Shown: positions 12,272 through 27,800, counted from the first letter of the stretch. The stretch is DNA of 64,000 nucleotides from Numida meleagris (GCF_002078875.1 NC_034411.1:6018917-6082916), one strand, 5' to 3'. Numbers and translations are program-made. The notes: generated from the sequence alone by a model not told the origin.

Positions 12272-15200
12272 ATTAGTCATAATCTTGTATTAATTACTCA
12301 GCAAAAGAAATTCCAGTGAACAAAAATCCCTTTTATTCTTCCTTTTTAATCACTGTAATCTGAAACCTAGATGACTTCTAGGTACAAATATTTCTAAACT
12401 GATATCCTATTTGATCACAAGTTTCCCTGTTTGCATTTTTGCACAAGTCTAACACTGCAGAAGGGATGACTGAGAAAGACAAAAGGAGTAAATGCTGGGG
12501 AAAATGCCTAAATCAGTCAGCTTCACTTCCACCAGGCCTTTTCAAATTCTTTAATTCCCAGTAACATTCAGATAGAAATCCCTCTCACTCTCATCTAACA
12601 CAACTGCAAGCATAAACAGCCATGGCAAGGCTGGACAAGACTAGTAAAGATCATTAATTGGTACTAATCTGCAGCAAGATAAAGTGCATTTCCTTGCATA
12701 AGAGATAAAATGCTATGATCCTGAATTGACAAAGGGAAATGACTGAAAGGTTCTAACTTACTAGAAGACTAAGATAAGAATGCTGCATTTTGCCAGAAAA
12801 TTTTAGTTACCGATTCTGCCTCCAGCCTCAGTGGCAGTGGCTAAAAGCTTTCCTGTTCTGATGGAGAAGAGGCAGTAATTTAAAAATATATACATTCTAA
12901 CATTTGGTCTTAAAGCAGCACTGAGTGCTGCAGTCAAAAGACAGAAGAGCTGTTGTGTACTGAACAACGAGGCTTTAAATGTGGCATTTTCTGACCGCCT
13001 GCATGTCACTCTGTTTCTTGTATTGAAGTAGTATCCAATAAGTAGATTGAAGACGAAAAATCTTTTAGTTTAAAAATAACCCTTTTAGCCTCTCATGGTT
13101 CCCTGGAAGTATTATCTTTCTTAGAAATGAAGAGGTAAATACAGCACATACAATTCTGAGGGGAAAAAAAAACCTTTACCTTATGCTCGTTAAAGGCTAA
13201 ATACGGCATTTAAGCTTCCAGCAGACCCATTTTATCAGTACCTTACTGTCAGTTTGCAATCACTTGAAAGCATGCTAAGTAAAGAGTCAAGGATGCCAAG
13301 GAGGTATCTTGACATTTGCTGCTCAGCTGCTCTGCAGCAGAAAGACGTCAGCCAAGAGCTGACTTTTTCATAAAGCAAGCAACCTGCCTTCTAGGGGTCA
13401 GTCAACTCACAGGACACTTGCAAAGGATGCTTCCCTTTTTTGAAAGAAACATCCAACCTCGAGCAACCTGCCTAGGGTTGAACATCTAACTGATGGACAC
13501 ACGAGGTTAGGGGAAACCGCTTTCACCCACAACACAGAAGGTATAGGCGAGAAAAGGAGAGGCCCAACCAGCAGCACCCAAGGGATCAGCACGATGGGTG
13601 TCCTTCTGGTGCAGCATCTAGGATGCAGCTGGGACCCAGGCAGGAGACACTGAAGCTGCCTGGTGAGGGCTGCAGGGGGCACTGGCATCGGTCTCAGCCA
13701 GCTGGAGCTCGGTGGCAAACTATCAGAGTGAGGTAAATTCAGTCTTTTTGGCTGCATCATAAAATCCTTCCCAGAAGTACTAAAACTTTAATTGAATTGC
13801 TGTTTTCAGTCATTCGATTTTAAAGACCAACCTCTTTTCTGAGAATATTGGGTCTTTAACAACCCTAGTATACCAGAGCAGCATACTTTATGTAATTAAA
13901 CCAATCTCACAGCAATTTCCAGACTGAGTGCACAGTGCAGCAGCCCCTGGGCTGTCCACACCTTACTCGAAAACTGCTCTTCAGTTAGACTGCACTTGGT
14001 GTTGGTGGAAGAACATTTCAACTCAAAGAGGGAGGAAATGGAGAAATGCATCTATCCCCAATCACTTGGCCCCTCTCACATCCAAAGGAAGCATAGCGAA
14101 ACCCATTCCCACATTTGAGGTGCATGAACATGGTTTACTAAACCCTACACACAAATGGCAATTGCATGCAAGTGAGGCAGCCCAGTACTTCTGTGACTGC
14201 TGCTCTGCATACTGGAATAAATCAAAACAGCTACCATGAAATTAATTGGAACTACACTGTTGTGTAAACAAGAGATCTGGTCCGTCTGACATAAACAGAT
14301 TTCAGCTTATTTCCCTGGCACCTCAAATTCAGAAAGAGATCATTTAAATCAAATACTACGCTTTAAATCTTGTCCCTCCTTGAAAGTAACTGTTATTTAC
14401 TTCCCAATTTCTTTGCAGATAATGCACTCCTCATTATTCAAGCAAAATCACAAGGGGAAAAACAAATGTTCTTCACATAATTATATTTCAAATGCTTTAC
14501 TTTCAGCTCATTAGATCTCTGGTATCTTCCTCCCATTCTTCATGCACTCTCTCATTTTTATTCCTCTTCAAAGTCTGCTGTTTATCTAGCAAGACTTTCT
14601 GGATAGGAAGCCACTGATACTGCAGATACTGTTATACCATAGCACCCAGTAAAGTGCTGAAGCAGCTGGAATTACTGACCATGAACTTAAAACAGCACTT
14701 GCTCTTGTGTTGCTTACCCATTTCTCCCAAGAAAGGCCAACACAAGCATTATTATTATTTTTTCAACTTTTCGCCCTATAAAACATTGTCAGAGGCTCTT
14801 TTTTTAAACTTCCTACTCAGTCATTAACACCTTTGAGTTCAGCATCACAGCATGAAGAGAAGGCTAGATTAGTGTTAAGTAGACAGCAGGACTGCAGCAA
14901 CCTGACGTCAGTCACTGCCCCATCACAAGGTACTATGAAAGCCAGTGAGGCACCTGCAGCTCTATATGAAGTAAGGAAGCAGTGCTATACCCTCCAGCCC
15001 CAAAGGCAGTCTGAGACTCCCCTGTGAGACATAAAACAGTGCCTGAAATATAACTATGGAAGTTTGAATGCTAGATAATGAACTTTAAAAATAAATTTTC
15101 AGAAGAAAATGGCCAAACATTACCACAGACAGAAACCTGACAACCAAAATCAAAACATTTATACCTCTGTTCTTTTATGTGGTTTTTTTTTTTCCAGAGA

Positions 15201-18200
15201 ATATGCTCATCCTGACTTTTTGCAGGTATCTTTCAGCATAGCACTCACAGAGAACAAGAAGGCCTTCAGCACAGGCACAGTGTGGGAAGGGCAGCCTCCC
15301 AGAACTGACTGACATCTGGCTCACGCAGAGTACCGTAGAAGGAAACTGTTCAAACAGTACTGTGGATCTGTAAATAAACTGAGTAAAGAATGTAAGTAAA
15401 GGTGACCATTACGACTTTAAGGTGCTGATACTACAACGTTTAAGTGGCTGGTAAAACAGGGTAATTTCAAAGCACCCAAAGCTGAGGAAACACAAAGCTA
15501 AGCATTTGTTTGAAGAATACTAGAACAGTACTTAATGAAGAAGCAAATCTCCAGCTTCAGTACACTATGGATTCTGGGGGAACTGCACTGGCTGCTCTTT
15601 GAAGAACTCATTCTGAGTTTAAGTAAATAAGCCTTCAGTCCAACTAATAACATCATCTTCCCAAAGTGGCTAAGCATCATTACAAAGGGGATTAATTAGA
15701 GCCAGTATTTTTCCCCCAATTGTTAATAGAACTCCCAAATCGAGAGGACAGTCAGTAGTTCAAGCACAGCAGCACATTTGTGTGTTTAAAAATCAAAAAG
15801 CAGAGATGGGGTGTCTCCAAAATCAGGAGGATTGGGTTGATTCTTATTGAAGAACGATGATGTTGAATAGGATTTGCAGAGCTCCCCAGCTCTGCTACAC
15901 CAGTTTTATGGCTAGATAAAGCACACTCATAACGGAGAACATCAATTTCCTTTCTTCAAAATAAAGGACTGCAAATGTGAAAGACGTGCTGAAATACCCT
16001 CTGAAAGACTACAGAAACAGAAGGAAAAGCCCTAGAAATCATTGCCTAGCACTTAATTATTTTCTTTTTTAACTGTATATACTCATGAAACCTTGTGGCC
16101 AGCTGTCGTTCTCACGCAAAGTGGATATCAGTGTCATGATCAAAACAATAATGAATCTCCCAGTGTCAATGCTAAGTTCAAGACGCTACCTTCTAAAGCA
16201 TACAGAAAAAGGATGGAGAAGTATTTATTGCTTTAAAAATGACATTTTACATAAACGGATTAAAAAAGCATTTGCAAACTGGTCTGGGTTCTAGCCACGC
16301 AAAATGTTAGATTCATTTATGAAAATTTAGATGTTAGAGACCATAATGCGCAAGGTATTACATGAGGTGTGTTGATGCAACTGTCAGAGAAGTGGAAGCA
16401 TACTTAAGATTGGCATGAAGAGTGTTCAGAAAGAGATTAAATATGCAACATTAAAGTGAAGAGCAGTTATTTTGTCTGAACTCAGCAGCTTGGTTTTCTT
16501 TCACTATCCGCATTCACTGTATTGAGTGCTGAATGCTTATATCATCAGGTTTGAGACAAAAAGATAAATTCAGCTCCTTTAGAAGCATCTCAGTCAAACG
16601 TGCTTTACTTTTATCAAAAGTACACGGGAAATAAAAACAACATTACTAGTGTTTAGGATTCTGGATTTTTCTTCTGCAAAGGGAAGAAGGGGAGAAGTGA
16701 TCTGAGGTTAACGTCCTGCATTCTTTTGCAATTATCACAGTACGCACACAAAAAATCACTGCAATTTTTGAGTGCAGGAGTTTAAGCTTAACCTAGCAGC
16801 AGGCAAACTGCTACAGCACAAGGTACAAAAACGCTGAAAATTGATAACCAGGAAAAAGTACTGATCAGGATAATAAAAAATAACTATGATACTTTAAGGT
16901 GATGATATAGCTATTTTCAGTGAAAAAAGTCATTTCTAACCCTGTACAGAAGCACGTTGTGTCCAGATACAGAAAGGTACATTTGACTACAGGTAGTCAT
17001 ATCAATATGTCTTGGTTTTAATCCAGCATTTAACCTTCAGTCTGGTGGGGTATCACTTTTTGTCCAAACAGAAGTAAACTTCAGCTGGTTTCTTTCTCAT
17101 CCTACATTCTGCAGGCCAGTCTGAAGGATTGTTTTGCTTGATCAAGTAAAATGGGTTTTTAGCTGCCTGACATGCACGCATCCAGTCTGGTTTCCCCATT
17201 TCCCACTAAACAGTCTATATGCAGAGGGTGGATAGGCAAACACACACTGGTTCATTGCCGGTCAGCTTATCCTTTTCCTCCACTTAGCAATTGTATATGA
17301 GTATAGAAAAGAGGAAAAAAGTGGTACAGATGAGGTCTCCAAGTCACATACATACACACATCCCCCCAAGGGCAAAACACTAATGTCTGTTGTCACAGTG
17401 GTTAATTATAACATGAGACTCCCTGCCTCAGCGTGTCATTTAATATTTAAAAGAGGAGCAAATTTCATTCTAAATAACTTTACTCTCCAGAATAATGACT
17501 AAGTGAATTTTATGGATATAGATAGTTTAAAAAAAGGAAAGAAAAAAAGAGTCTTGAAATGAAAATGTATCTTACAACTTATGCCAGCCTCTAGGATGAA
17601 GAACAACAACAACATAAAAAACCTAAGACGGAGCATGTTTCTAACTCCTGGCTGAGAAGCCAGGCATTCAGGAGGCAGGAGAGCTGTTCTGACCGGACCT
17701 GGCAAACTGCATTTTCCAAAGCTGGAAAATCCATTTTGATCTGTCTTCAGGATGGGTGTACTACTAGCTCTGAGCTTGCTTTTCAGCCTTCCATACTGTT
17801 AATTAGAACTGACCCTTTGTGTCTCTCTAAAAGCTTATACTGCAGAGAATAATACTGTGCTGGAGAAGGCGAGAGATCATGTTTGGGATTTTTTCCTATT
17901 TTTTTTTTTTATATCTTTTACATTTTTTATTCTGCTGCATGGAAGTTGAAGAATATAGAGAATAAAATTTCTCAACACACTTACAGTTCTTTATTTTTTG
18001 AAATGCGGTTTCTAGGAATATTATTTATTGTGTAATATACAAAGGACAGCTCTTACTGTGACAGAAACACACAGTGCATCAGAACTAAGAACAGACCCTC
18101 AGGGTCTGCGATATGGCAAGTGATAATGAAATGCTACTTTATTGCCAAAGCCATAAAATTCAATGCCAAAACAAAAATACGGTGCCCAGCTTCTATGCAG

Positions 18201-21200
18201 AACTGTTTCTTCCTTTGCCTTTTATACTGCTGCACTCCTTCCAAGTAACAGGTAATCTGACCCAGAGATCACGACTCAGACAACCTAAAAATCAACCTTC
18301 TACTGTTTGTTTTTTTTTCCCCAAGAACACTGTACCAAAATTATCAGGCCAGAGCACTTGTGTACAGATGAGTCTCTTCAAGCCTCTGAATCAAGCCACT
18401 TTCGAGCAGCAACAATGCTATCAAGACACAGCAAAGACGACAGAGCAGTTTATTCATTACTCTTGTATCAACAAACCCAACATTCACAACACTGTACTAA
18501 GGGCTTTAGAAAGAAACCATAACGCATTGATTTTTCACAGAGGAAGAGATCCAGAGACAGCCACCCTCTGAGCAAGATTTTTAAGAAGAAAAATATTTCA
18601 CTCACCACGAGGAGCTTCCAGAGCGCAATCCCACTGTTTTAGAGCCCTCTCAGCCAGAAAACTCATCTCCTCTGAGCACTGCATGGGCCCAGCATTATGG
18701 TGAACGTCACAGATCTGGGTTCATATAATGGAGGCTGCAGAGAATCCATTCTAGGAAAGAAAATAGCCCTTCTTAATGACTACACCAATTTGAATAGAAG
18801 AACAAGATTACCATGAATTTACAGTGACTTAATTCCCCATAAAACTGCAACAAAGTTGATTCTCCTTTACGCTCAAGTCTTTTTATGGTAATCCTTTAAA
18901 ATGAGGTAGTAATGTTTAAAGGCCCCTTATATTACTGGAGTAGCATCAAGAGCCTTTAGGGCATGAGAATCAGATGCCATACATGCACAGGCAAATAAAA
19001 GCAAAATCCCCTTGAGTGTCTACATCTATTTTTATCATATATACATATGAAAAGATAACCACAGGGTTGAATAAGAACTGCAGGCACCATAGAGATATCC
19101 CATTTGGTTTGGTTTTGTGTGGATTTTTTTTTTTAAATAATCAGGAAAGCAGCTGAGGTGCCTGAAGGTTTTAAAATCTGTAGCATGACCTCCATCTGTG
19201 AGAAGCGAGAGCAGAACTGAAACAGTGCTCAAGTTTCGGCAAAGCTGTTAGAAAGGGGAGACATTCAGCAATGAAAAATGCAATATTTATAGATTTACCG
19301 ATCATTTATAGATTTCCTGTATTACATAAGGTATAAAAACTCTACAAGTTGTGCTTTTAGATGAGAGCTAAGCATCATAACCCAAGTAGGGTTTCATTAA
19401 AATCTCTTCGGTGGAGAATAACGAATACATTTGCTTAAAGGATTAGTCATAAAAACACTTGAATAAAGGAATGGATGGAACAATTCCATCCAGAAAACTG
19501 ATCCAGATAGCTGCAGTTGGTTTTCAGAACCTACCCCACATCCAGTGAGCACTTTAGCAAGGCCATATGACTGAAGAGGGAAGTGTACCATCAACACTTG
19601 GTAAAGGACTGCCAGAAGGTTCAGAGAGAGACCTCTAATGGCTATGCCTTATTCCAAAGGGAAAATGCTGGTGCAGACAATCCAGCCATTACATCAAACG
19701 TGTTAAGCCTGCAGAGACCAGAGCTGCTCCTCCTGCAAAAACTAATTATGAAATTCCACATATTTTATAACTAAGTTTACTCCCAGGAGATGTAAGCAGA
19801 GCAGTGAACGCAATTAGAACTGAAAGCTTCAAACCAGTGACACCTCCCATCTCATACTAATTTATGCCAGTTCAGGTCTGTTGCTTTGCAGTATGAAGTT
19901 TAACCCAGAGGGAGTCAAGGCATATTAGTTTTCTGACATGCATCATCCTATCCACTGCTGTAAAGTAACTTACTCAGTTTTATCTGCAGTCCCTCATCTG
20001 CTTCAGTACTACCCAGCTCATTAAGAGACCAATACTTTTCTCATTTTCTCTATCTTCTTTTTCTCTAGTACAAGTTCTGTTCCTTTTTCTTCTCTCCTTT
20101 CTCACGTCAATCACACCACTCCCCCTGACTCGTGTTGTATGGTTTTTTTGTTTTAAATAGGAACGCCTAAGACTAAGAAAGAACATAAAAAATGTGTTTC
20201 TATGAAGCCACACATTCTGCTCAGAGTAATGAGAGGAAAGCCACCGTAAACAAACAATTTGGTAATTTCTTATTGAAGTCACAGGAAGTCTGCTAATGTA
20301 GCATGATACTGCCTGCCAGGAAACCCCACAGTGAACTACCAGACTGAGAGTCATTACAGAGAGCCATTATTAGGCTATGCAGATGACAGCTATCTCACAT
20401 TTAGCCGGGTGACTGGAACAGAAGGAAGTCAGCTTTCTTCCCAAGAAACAAGTGGAGAAAGCACTGGCAATCTGCATCAGACTGTTGTCTTCTGAGCGGT
20501 ATGCTTTTTTTTTCTTTTTTCCTTTACTATTTCTCCTAAATTAAAGCAACATCTCCATTGCTTTGCAACTTTGATTTGTCTTACATGGTTTCCATCTGAG
20601 ACCAAGGCTCCCCCTCTTGTCATCCAAAGCAAAAACAATTGAAATCTGTTTATACTGCAGATGTCAATACAGCCCTGAGGTAAGTGAGCTGGAGCAGATA
20701 ACAAATCAGAAATGAAGTGGCTGTAACATGCAGCTCATAAGAAACAGAATAAATAAGTGAGTCTGCATAAGCTTATCCTGGTATCCTACAGCATCCCACA
20801 CCAACTTGTCCCACATATATGTGCAGCACAAGCCCTGTGCACATCCCAGCCAACCAGGGAGGGATGGGAGCACAAACAATGAAACAACTTGCTTGTTTCC
20901 CCAGAGGGAAATGGATTCAGGAACTAATATGCCTGTATGCTCCATCACCCAGTGCAGTACCTCTCAACTGTGGCTGAAGCACAATTAGCATTTGCTCCAG
21001 TAGTAATGACCTCTTACAAGGGGTATGAATGCCACATTAATCAGCATATTTTCCTCCCCTTAGGAAATGCTTTGCTCGACTGGGTTACTAGATGTGTTAG
21101 GAAAGACATATTAACTCCAAACTGAGTTTTGATGCTACACTTCAGCACAGTTCTTACACTAACACGTAAGAAAGCCTGCCTCCAAGTTCTCCATTTTTCT

Positions 21201-21486
21201 GTTCTCAAGACAAAGAGCTAAGCTGCAGAGACACAAACTGAGACAAGTAAGTGTACATTTTCAGTGAGCAGGGAGATATGGCTCAATCTGATAAAAGCAA
21301 AGATGCACTCAGAAAAAGAAAACAAACAAAAAAAACCACAACAAAAAACTCTTCCTATATCACAAAAACACCATCACTCTGTGGAACACCCGATACAAAG
21401 GCACGTACTGGATCACAACACTTTGGCACTACAGAGTGAACTCTTGCTTTCTTACCATACTTGAAGAAATTCTCAAAGTCCTCTGG
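12272..21486. other. intergenic DNA, no gene recognised
   Basis: This stretch of about 9.2 kb contains only short open frames, the longest being 152 codons at 18113-18571 on the plus strand. That frame has no recognisable domain and no convincing start or splice context. No CR1 copy was recognised, which makes this one of the cleaner single-copy stretches of the window. Regulatory DNA could be present but cannot be identified from one sequence. Confidence 0.5.
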
Positions 21487-21680
21487 TGAGGCCCTGGCAC
21501 TGCTGCCCAGAGAGCTGTGGGTGCCCCATCCTCAGAGAGGCCCAAGGCCAGGTTGGGTGGGTCCTGGGCAACCTGAGCTGGTGGGGGGCAACCAGCCCAT
21601 GGCAGGGGTTGGAAATGGGTGATCTTTAAGGTCCCCTCCAACATAAACCATATAAACCATTTGATGATTCTATGATTCTC
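21487..21680 (+). mobile_element. CR1 LINE 3'-end fragment, sense
   Basis: About 190 bases of CR1 tail: CTGCCCAGAGAGCTGTGGG, GTGCCCCATCC, the GGTTGGAAATGGGTGATCTT signature, then GATGATTCTATGATTCTC octamers. A small duplication of a TATAAACCA unit precedes the terminal octamers. Only the last part of ORF2 plus the 3'UTR survives. Confidence 0.85.
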
Positions 21681-21823
21681 TAGTTATAAGCATATTTCCA
21701 TACTCAAGAATTTAAGAAACTGTCACAGCAGAACTGCAGAATGAAGCAGCAGTTAGACACACCTTGGTGAGCAAAGGGGCTGTTTTGGTTACAATGAGAT
21801 TTCACTTAAATGTGAATCACAGG

Positions 21824-21893
21824 GGTTCCAACTAAGGTTGGAAGGGACATCAGACCAATCCCCTGTTGAAGGCAGGCTGCTTTTAACCTAATT
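21824..21893 (-). mobile_element. probable short antisense CR1 tail
   Basis: A 70-base stretch with AATCACAGGGGTTCC, then AAGGTTGGAAGGGACATCAG and a CCAATCCCCTG block, resembles the inverted CR1 3' end. It lies only about 140 bases from a sense CR1 end. It is too short and diverged for certainty. Confidence 0.45.
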
Positions 21894-24800
21894 TTACAAG
21901 GCCTTTCTGTGGTTTTCTGCCAACATCTCCAATAGAAGCTGTTCTATACCTTTTCTCACCTCAGAGAAACATTCATAAAGCACAAAGAACATCCATAACC
22001 ATGCATTTATTCTGACACAATCCGTGGGCTCCTGTTTCTAGAAATACAGAAGGAAAGATTTTGTTCACACGGATGTTCATGAAAAAAAGTGCAATTAGTG
22101 TTTTTATGTACGCATCCTCCTCACAATGACATCCTCAAACGTTTTAGCAAAACCATCTTTCCTTCAAACCTTCAACCATGCCACCCAATCGTTCACAAAA
22201 TAAAATATCAAAAGTCTCAGGAAAATAAAAAAATAACGACCTAAGTCAGAAGCACATTTTTAGAAGCCCTTGCAAAAACATATCCATCCTGCATTCAGCA
22301 CACTGAAGTGTTTATTTACCTTTTTGATGCACAAATAACGGCTGACAAGACTTGCCTCATGTCTACTTTAATCCCCCTATATTTATTACTTGCAGCAACT
22401 CACACCTACTTGAATGCAGTTGGAGCAAAAGTTTGTATGGCACATCTTCGAGAAACACCTCACAGATTTCTGCCCTCAGATAATCTCAGCCCTATAAAAC
22501 AGATGTCAAACAGACTGATGTCTGCTAATGCACTGGGCAACTGTAATTACTAAATAATTAGGGGAGAAACATCTGTTCCAGCACATTTCAATAGTCTGCA
22601 TAAAGAACACTCCTACTTTCAGAAACATCCAGTAGATGAAAAGTATGTGTTTTGGACCACAGAATTAGAGAAGAATGGTTGTTGTTATTGAGATTGCAGT
22701 TTTATGAAGCAGTGTTAACACATCACCGAATCTCATCATTACTCATTAGACATCATGTTTGCACTCTTCACTGAATACATTTAAACACACTTAAGGATGA
22801 ATCAAAGGATTAGTTTATAATTAATACAAAAACAGTCTTATCTTCCTTTCAAAAACCGTGCCAACAGGTATTTATATCTGCAAAACACATTGTTTTGGTG
22901 TTCCCCACAACTGTTTCGAGTGACTGCTTAGCTTTTGATGTCTGCTATGGACCTGCCTTCAGCTGTGTTGCTCACAGCATTTCTGCTGAAACTTCACATA
23001 TGCGCAGTAGGAACCCCACAATGCTGATTTTAAAATGATAGGCTGTCTTTCCCAGCAGTTTTTCTGCGTAGACAAAACAGAAATTTCAAACGAGCAAGTT
23101 GTACCGCTGTCATTTAGACAGTGAAGGTATTGCTAAGAGACATTATGGCAATAATTAATGTGTACAGTGGAAAAATACGTATCAGAAACTGACTTAAACG
23201 TCAGTTGCATCATTATTAATTAGCACCTATCTGTATGTAATTATACTATCATGCAGCATACTTGAGTGATAATACAGAAAGAGATGATCTAAAGGAGAAG
23301 CAGCAGATCTGTAATTGGGACCGTGAGATACATACGTTGGCTGTATTAAAAGTTTTCCACGTCTCATTCAGAAGCAACTTCTCATTTACAAAAAAGTGTC
23401 CAAGATGTGTAACAGTTGTTTAAAACTGGTTCCTGCACTTCTCAAGTAGAGTTGTAGAAAAAATATATTGCTTGAGCAACATGTACATTAGGGAAAGCTA
23501 AAGCTAGTCTCGTTTCAGCTTCATCATTTGGTAGAATAAAAGGTGTTGCCTTGGTCCCTGCAATACCTGTTTCACTGATGTTCTTTGACACTGTTGAGCC
23601 TGCAGAAGTATGCTTGCACTGACCTCAAGGACTGCAACAAACCTGCCTCCAGCAGTAACACACGTTACAGCTCTCCTCTCCATGTGTTCAAAGCTATGGG
23701 AAAGTACACAGCCAGATTCTGACTTGCCTATAATAGCTGTCTATCACACCTGGGCATGCAGAGAGTCTGGATGTCTCTCTGAAAAGTGTGTCAGTGAGTG
23801 TTAAGTCCTACCTGAGCTGAAGGGTAGAACAAGCTTGCACTATTCTGTTTGCAAAAAATGCCATCTAGCTTTTAAAGTCCGTGAAAGAACACATCCACTC
23901 CACGAAAACAAATTACAAAGAAATTACCAACAAAAACCCTTACGGAACACTTAAGCTGTCACTTCAGACTCTGCATTTGCTAAATCCAGACAGCCCTGCC
24001 AAATGCTGCCAGGCATCCATGCCAAGAGGCTTCTGAGAGAGGATGGGGTGACCAAGCAGCTACCATTGCTGCCCCATCCCAAGACTGTGCCCAGAAATCA
24101 CCAGCCTTCCAGCCTCTATGGTACAATCACTCCTGTTCTGAGGGCCCTTCTCACCTTGTAGCAGCTATTTAATGAAAGTCAATAAAACTACAAGCTCACA
24201 GTCTCCTTCTGTCAGAAAAATCCTCAAAAATAGTCAAGACTGATGTCTCGAAGTAATTGCAGTGGTGGCTCAGTAGTTCAAGAGCAGGTCTTGTCCCTTC
24301 TATCCAGATTTTGTTTGGCTTGGTTTTTAATCACAGATGGTGAAGTATTTCTGTGCTGTCCATAAGAGCACGATTCCTCAGTCCCATTTTGTAGTAACAG
24401 GCTTATCTATACCCCAGACTTCTGTGCAAAGAACTCCAAGCTGTAAAAACTCTGCAGTATTGTGAATAAAGGCTACATTAAGCAATTAAACTACTTTTAA
24501 CATGTGTTTTATTTCCTGGATTCCAACTTCGTCTGTGCCTTCCCCCCTCTCTTCTGCACTCATCATCCATCTTAAGTCTAAAATAGTAGCAGCTGAGCAC
24601 ATAGCACAAGCTGTCCTTGTCTAAACATGGGAGGTGAATGCATATGAACTGCAGGACCATTTCATTTCATAGCTGTGAATTGTGAACGCAGGAAAAAAAA
24701 AATCAATAAAAATCAGCTGCTATCTGATCAGAATCAATCTGGGGCAAGTTTCTGTCGTAACTATAAAAAGGCTTTAACTGCAGTCCAGAACTGCACTGCA

Positions 24801-27800
24801 TCATTCATAGTAGAAGGACATTCAGACTGAAAAAAAAATCACTAAAATAGCACAATAACTACAATAAAGCATGCAAATAATTCTACATTAATCATTACAA
24901 ATTGTAAGAGTTTCAGACCAAGGGGGTTCACTGTGCTGTATATAAGCATCCTGTAATTCCAGATGAAAGCTTAGGCTACATTTCTTTGAACCTCTCTCAT
25001 TAATAGAGAAATGAGGCAGTAACAAAAGAAAAACAATGGTGGAAATAAAGATATTGCCTGTAGCAATATTTGTTTACTCTAAGAAGAAAAAAAAAATAGT
25101 ACTTTCATTCCTAATCAGAAATCTTGTTAATGATTAGAAAGTCAGTAACAGCTATATTGCAACAATGAGCCTTCCCAGCACAGGAAAGACACATGTAACA
25201 AAGCTTCCTCTGAGAAGCTGGGAATTCTTTAAAGAAATCTTAACTAACAAAAAAAATTGTTTTTACGACAAAGTGTGTAGCATGGCAGCCTGCGCTGTTT
25301 GGAAAACACTTTCATATAACAGATAAGATTTGAAATTTCTCATCTGTCTGACCTCAGGGTCAACAGAGGCTGTCCTGTGCTTTACTAGAGTTCACCCACG
25401 TAGCCAGTCTGGCTGGTAATGCTCTGTGGGGCACAATGACATCCCACCAACTTGGGAGCATGGCAGCAGTTGTCTTTCCAGGGTTTATGCAGCAAAAGCT
25501 GCTCATATTGGCCCCACAGCCAGTCATGGAAGAATCCTAATTGCAAGCATAGAAGATCAAGATTTCACTGTTTTATACAATAATGGGTGAGTGAGAAGAA
25601 TAAAGGCCATGTTGGAATGGTTGATTTCCCCCGAGGAAAAAAGCTCTTCCTCCACACACATGCAAAAGACAGACAAATTCCAAATGCACAAAACAAGCTG
25701 CCTTTATCTGGCAGAGACATAATTCTAGGGCTGCCTGCATCTCAGTATCTGATGATGTTCTTCCACCTGCAGAGATAAACAGATTACCTTTCCCAAGTGA
25801 CAAAATGCAAAAGTTATTTGTATCCACACCCCTAGAGACCATCTCAAGTAACCAAACACAATCAGGTAATTACAAAAGATCAGGCTAGGCAGATATGAAG
25901 TGCTGAAATTCAGCCTTCCTAGGAAAACAAATTCCTGTTACCGGCTGTATAAGAAACATTACTTATTTATTGACTAATAATCAGGAATATTTCTGAACTC
26001 TTTCTTCCCGGTTCTATATTCTCTGTGGCTTTCATCCCTCTCCTTCCATCCATCTCCTATACAGCTCCAGTGCTCATAGCTCAGGCCCAGCACTAACTCG
26101 AGCATGTCAGAAACTCCATCTTGCATCCCATAACCTTTTCAGCTAGGAAGAATACGTCACAAAGCGACCCTTGCTAAGACTGCAAAGATGTTCTGACCTC
26201 TGGCAGCCCCAGCATGTCCCTGAGAAGACTGGATTTCCCCCTTAGTCCTCTCTGCTGGGTCCCCACTGTTGCAGTGCCCAATTCTGTACAAAGTCTTTCT
26301 TATGTTAGATTTCACTCAGTCCTTCCCATGTTAAGGAATACTTTATAACTGTGCAAACAATGGCACGGTAACTGCTCAGTAGTCTTGGTACCAAGAACTG
26401 GAGTCAAACTTAAGATGCCCTTGCACTCTGCTGCAAATGGGCATAAAACACAAGTTGTGGTTTAAACAGAAAACACTAATACAATGAAAAAAATCAAATG
26501 CTTTGTGAAATGGAAATAGGATGTTCAGTGCATAGCATGAACCTCTAAAGCCATTGCCAAGGTCCATTTTTACTACTGATAGGAAAGGAATATTCAAGTC
26601 CCAGCACTGATTTTGAGATTGTCCCACTTCCTTTTAGAAATAAAACCTTTAATTCGTGCTCCTTCCAGAGTGTGACTACATCCATCACGGTGATCAGCAA
26701 GCCCAGCAAAAGCTTGTCAATAACTGAGCACAGGTGGGCAAGATGCCATTCAGGATCAAATTCACTACCAGCTATTCCTGAGGATGTTTGGAGGGAGTTT
26801 CTCAGCCTTGATGAAACGTCCCAAAATGTGATCTGTTCAGGTCTGGTAGGCAGTAAAAGCACTGTACCTCATCTCTTGGTCCGTGTACATCATAGGTTAG
26901 CCCAAGTGAAACATCTGAAAGGTTATCTTACAGCTACTGGTGCAGATAAGTAAGAATACAGGAGCAGGTAGATCAATGATCATAAAACAAAAAAGTCTTC
27001 CTCGCTGTTCTATTATGAACTTAATTAGTAGAGACAGTTTATTCATTTTGAGTGTTTTATGGATGCAAACAAATTCTCCAACACCAATATAACACCTACA
27101 TGGATAAGCAAGCATTGGATACTAGCTTGTCTCCTCCACAAAATTCTTTGGAGGTCAGGTGGATGGAAAATTCTCAGAATATCTACTAAATAATGCATCT
27201 TCACACAGTTAAGTATAATCCTTTCAGAAACCTTCAGCATTTAGAACTAGTTAATTTTCAAAGTAATTATCTGACAAGTCAAAGGATACAGAAGTACCAA
27301 TTTGGATGCCACAGCCCAGTCAACATGAATTATTTATATAAATTTATGACTGAATAGGTGAACTTCTATGACCTGGGTCAAGGCAAAACGATTTCTGAAA
27401 CTTGAGCGTATTGAACTATGATGATTTGCAAAGTTCAATATATTTTCCTTCCTGATGAAAAAACTCATATTTTTATAGCCACAGGATCATTTATTTGATA
27501 TGAAATTAACAGCAATTCCTTTTTTCACAAGTCTGCAAATCTTACACTTGGCAGCAATTGGAAGCCCTGTTTTGTCTGATACTGAAATTACAAGTGCCAA
27601 AACAGAGATGAGTGCCTGAGAACCTTAGCAGGAAGGGAAAGAGGAGAGCAACCATCTACTTACTGCCTCTGAGGTGGATGGTCTACTGCTCAGATGGCAC
27701 TAATAACTCCCAAACTGCAGCACTCTTTGTGGCTGTCTTCTCCTTACAAACAGCGTGTTTTCTACTAGTAACATCTCGTAACGTCTCCCAGCAGCAGCAA

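Noticed and set aside
18113..18571. 152-codon plus-strand open frame
   Set aside because: No recognisable domain, polyglutamine/threonine-like random composition, and no splice or promoter context; likely chance.
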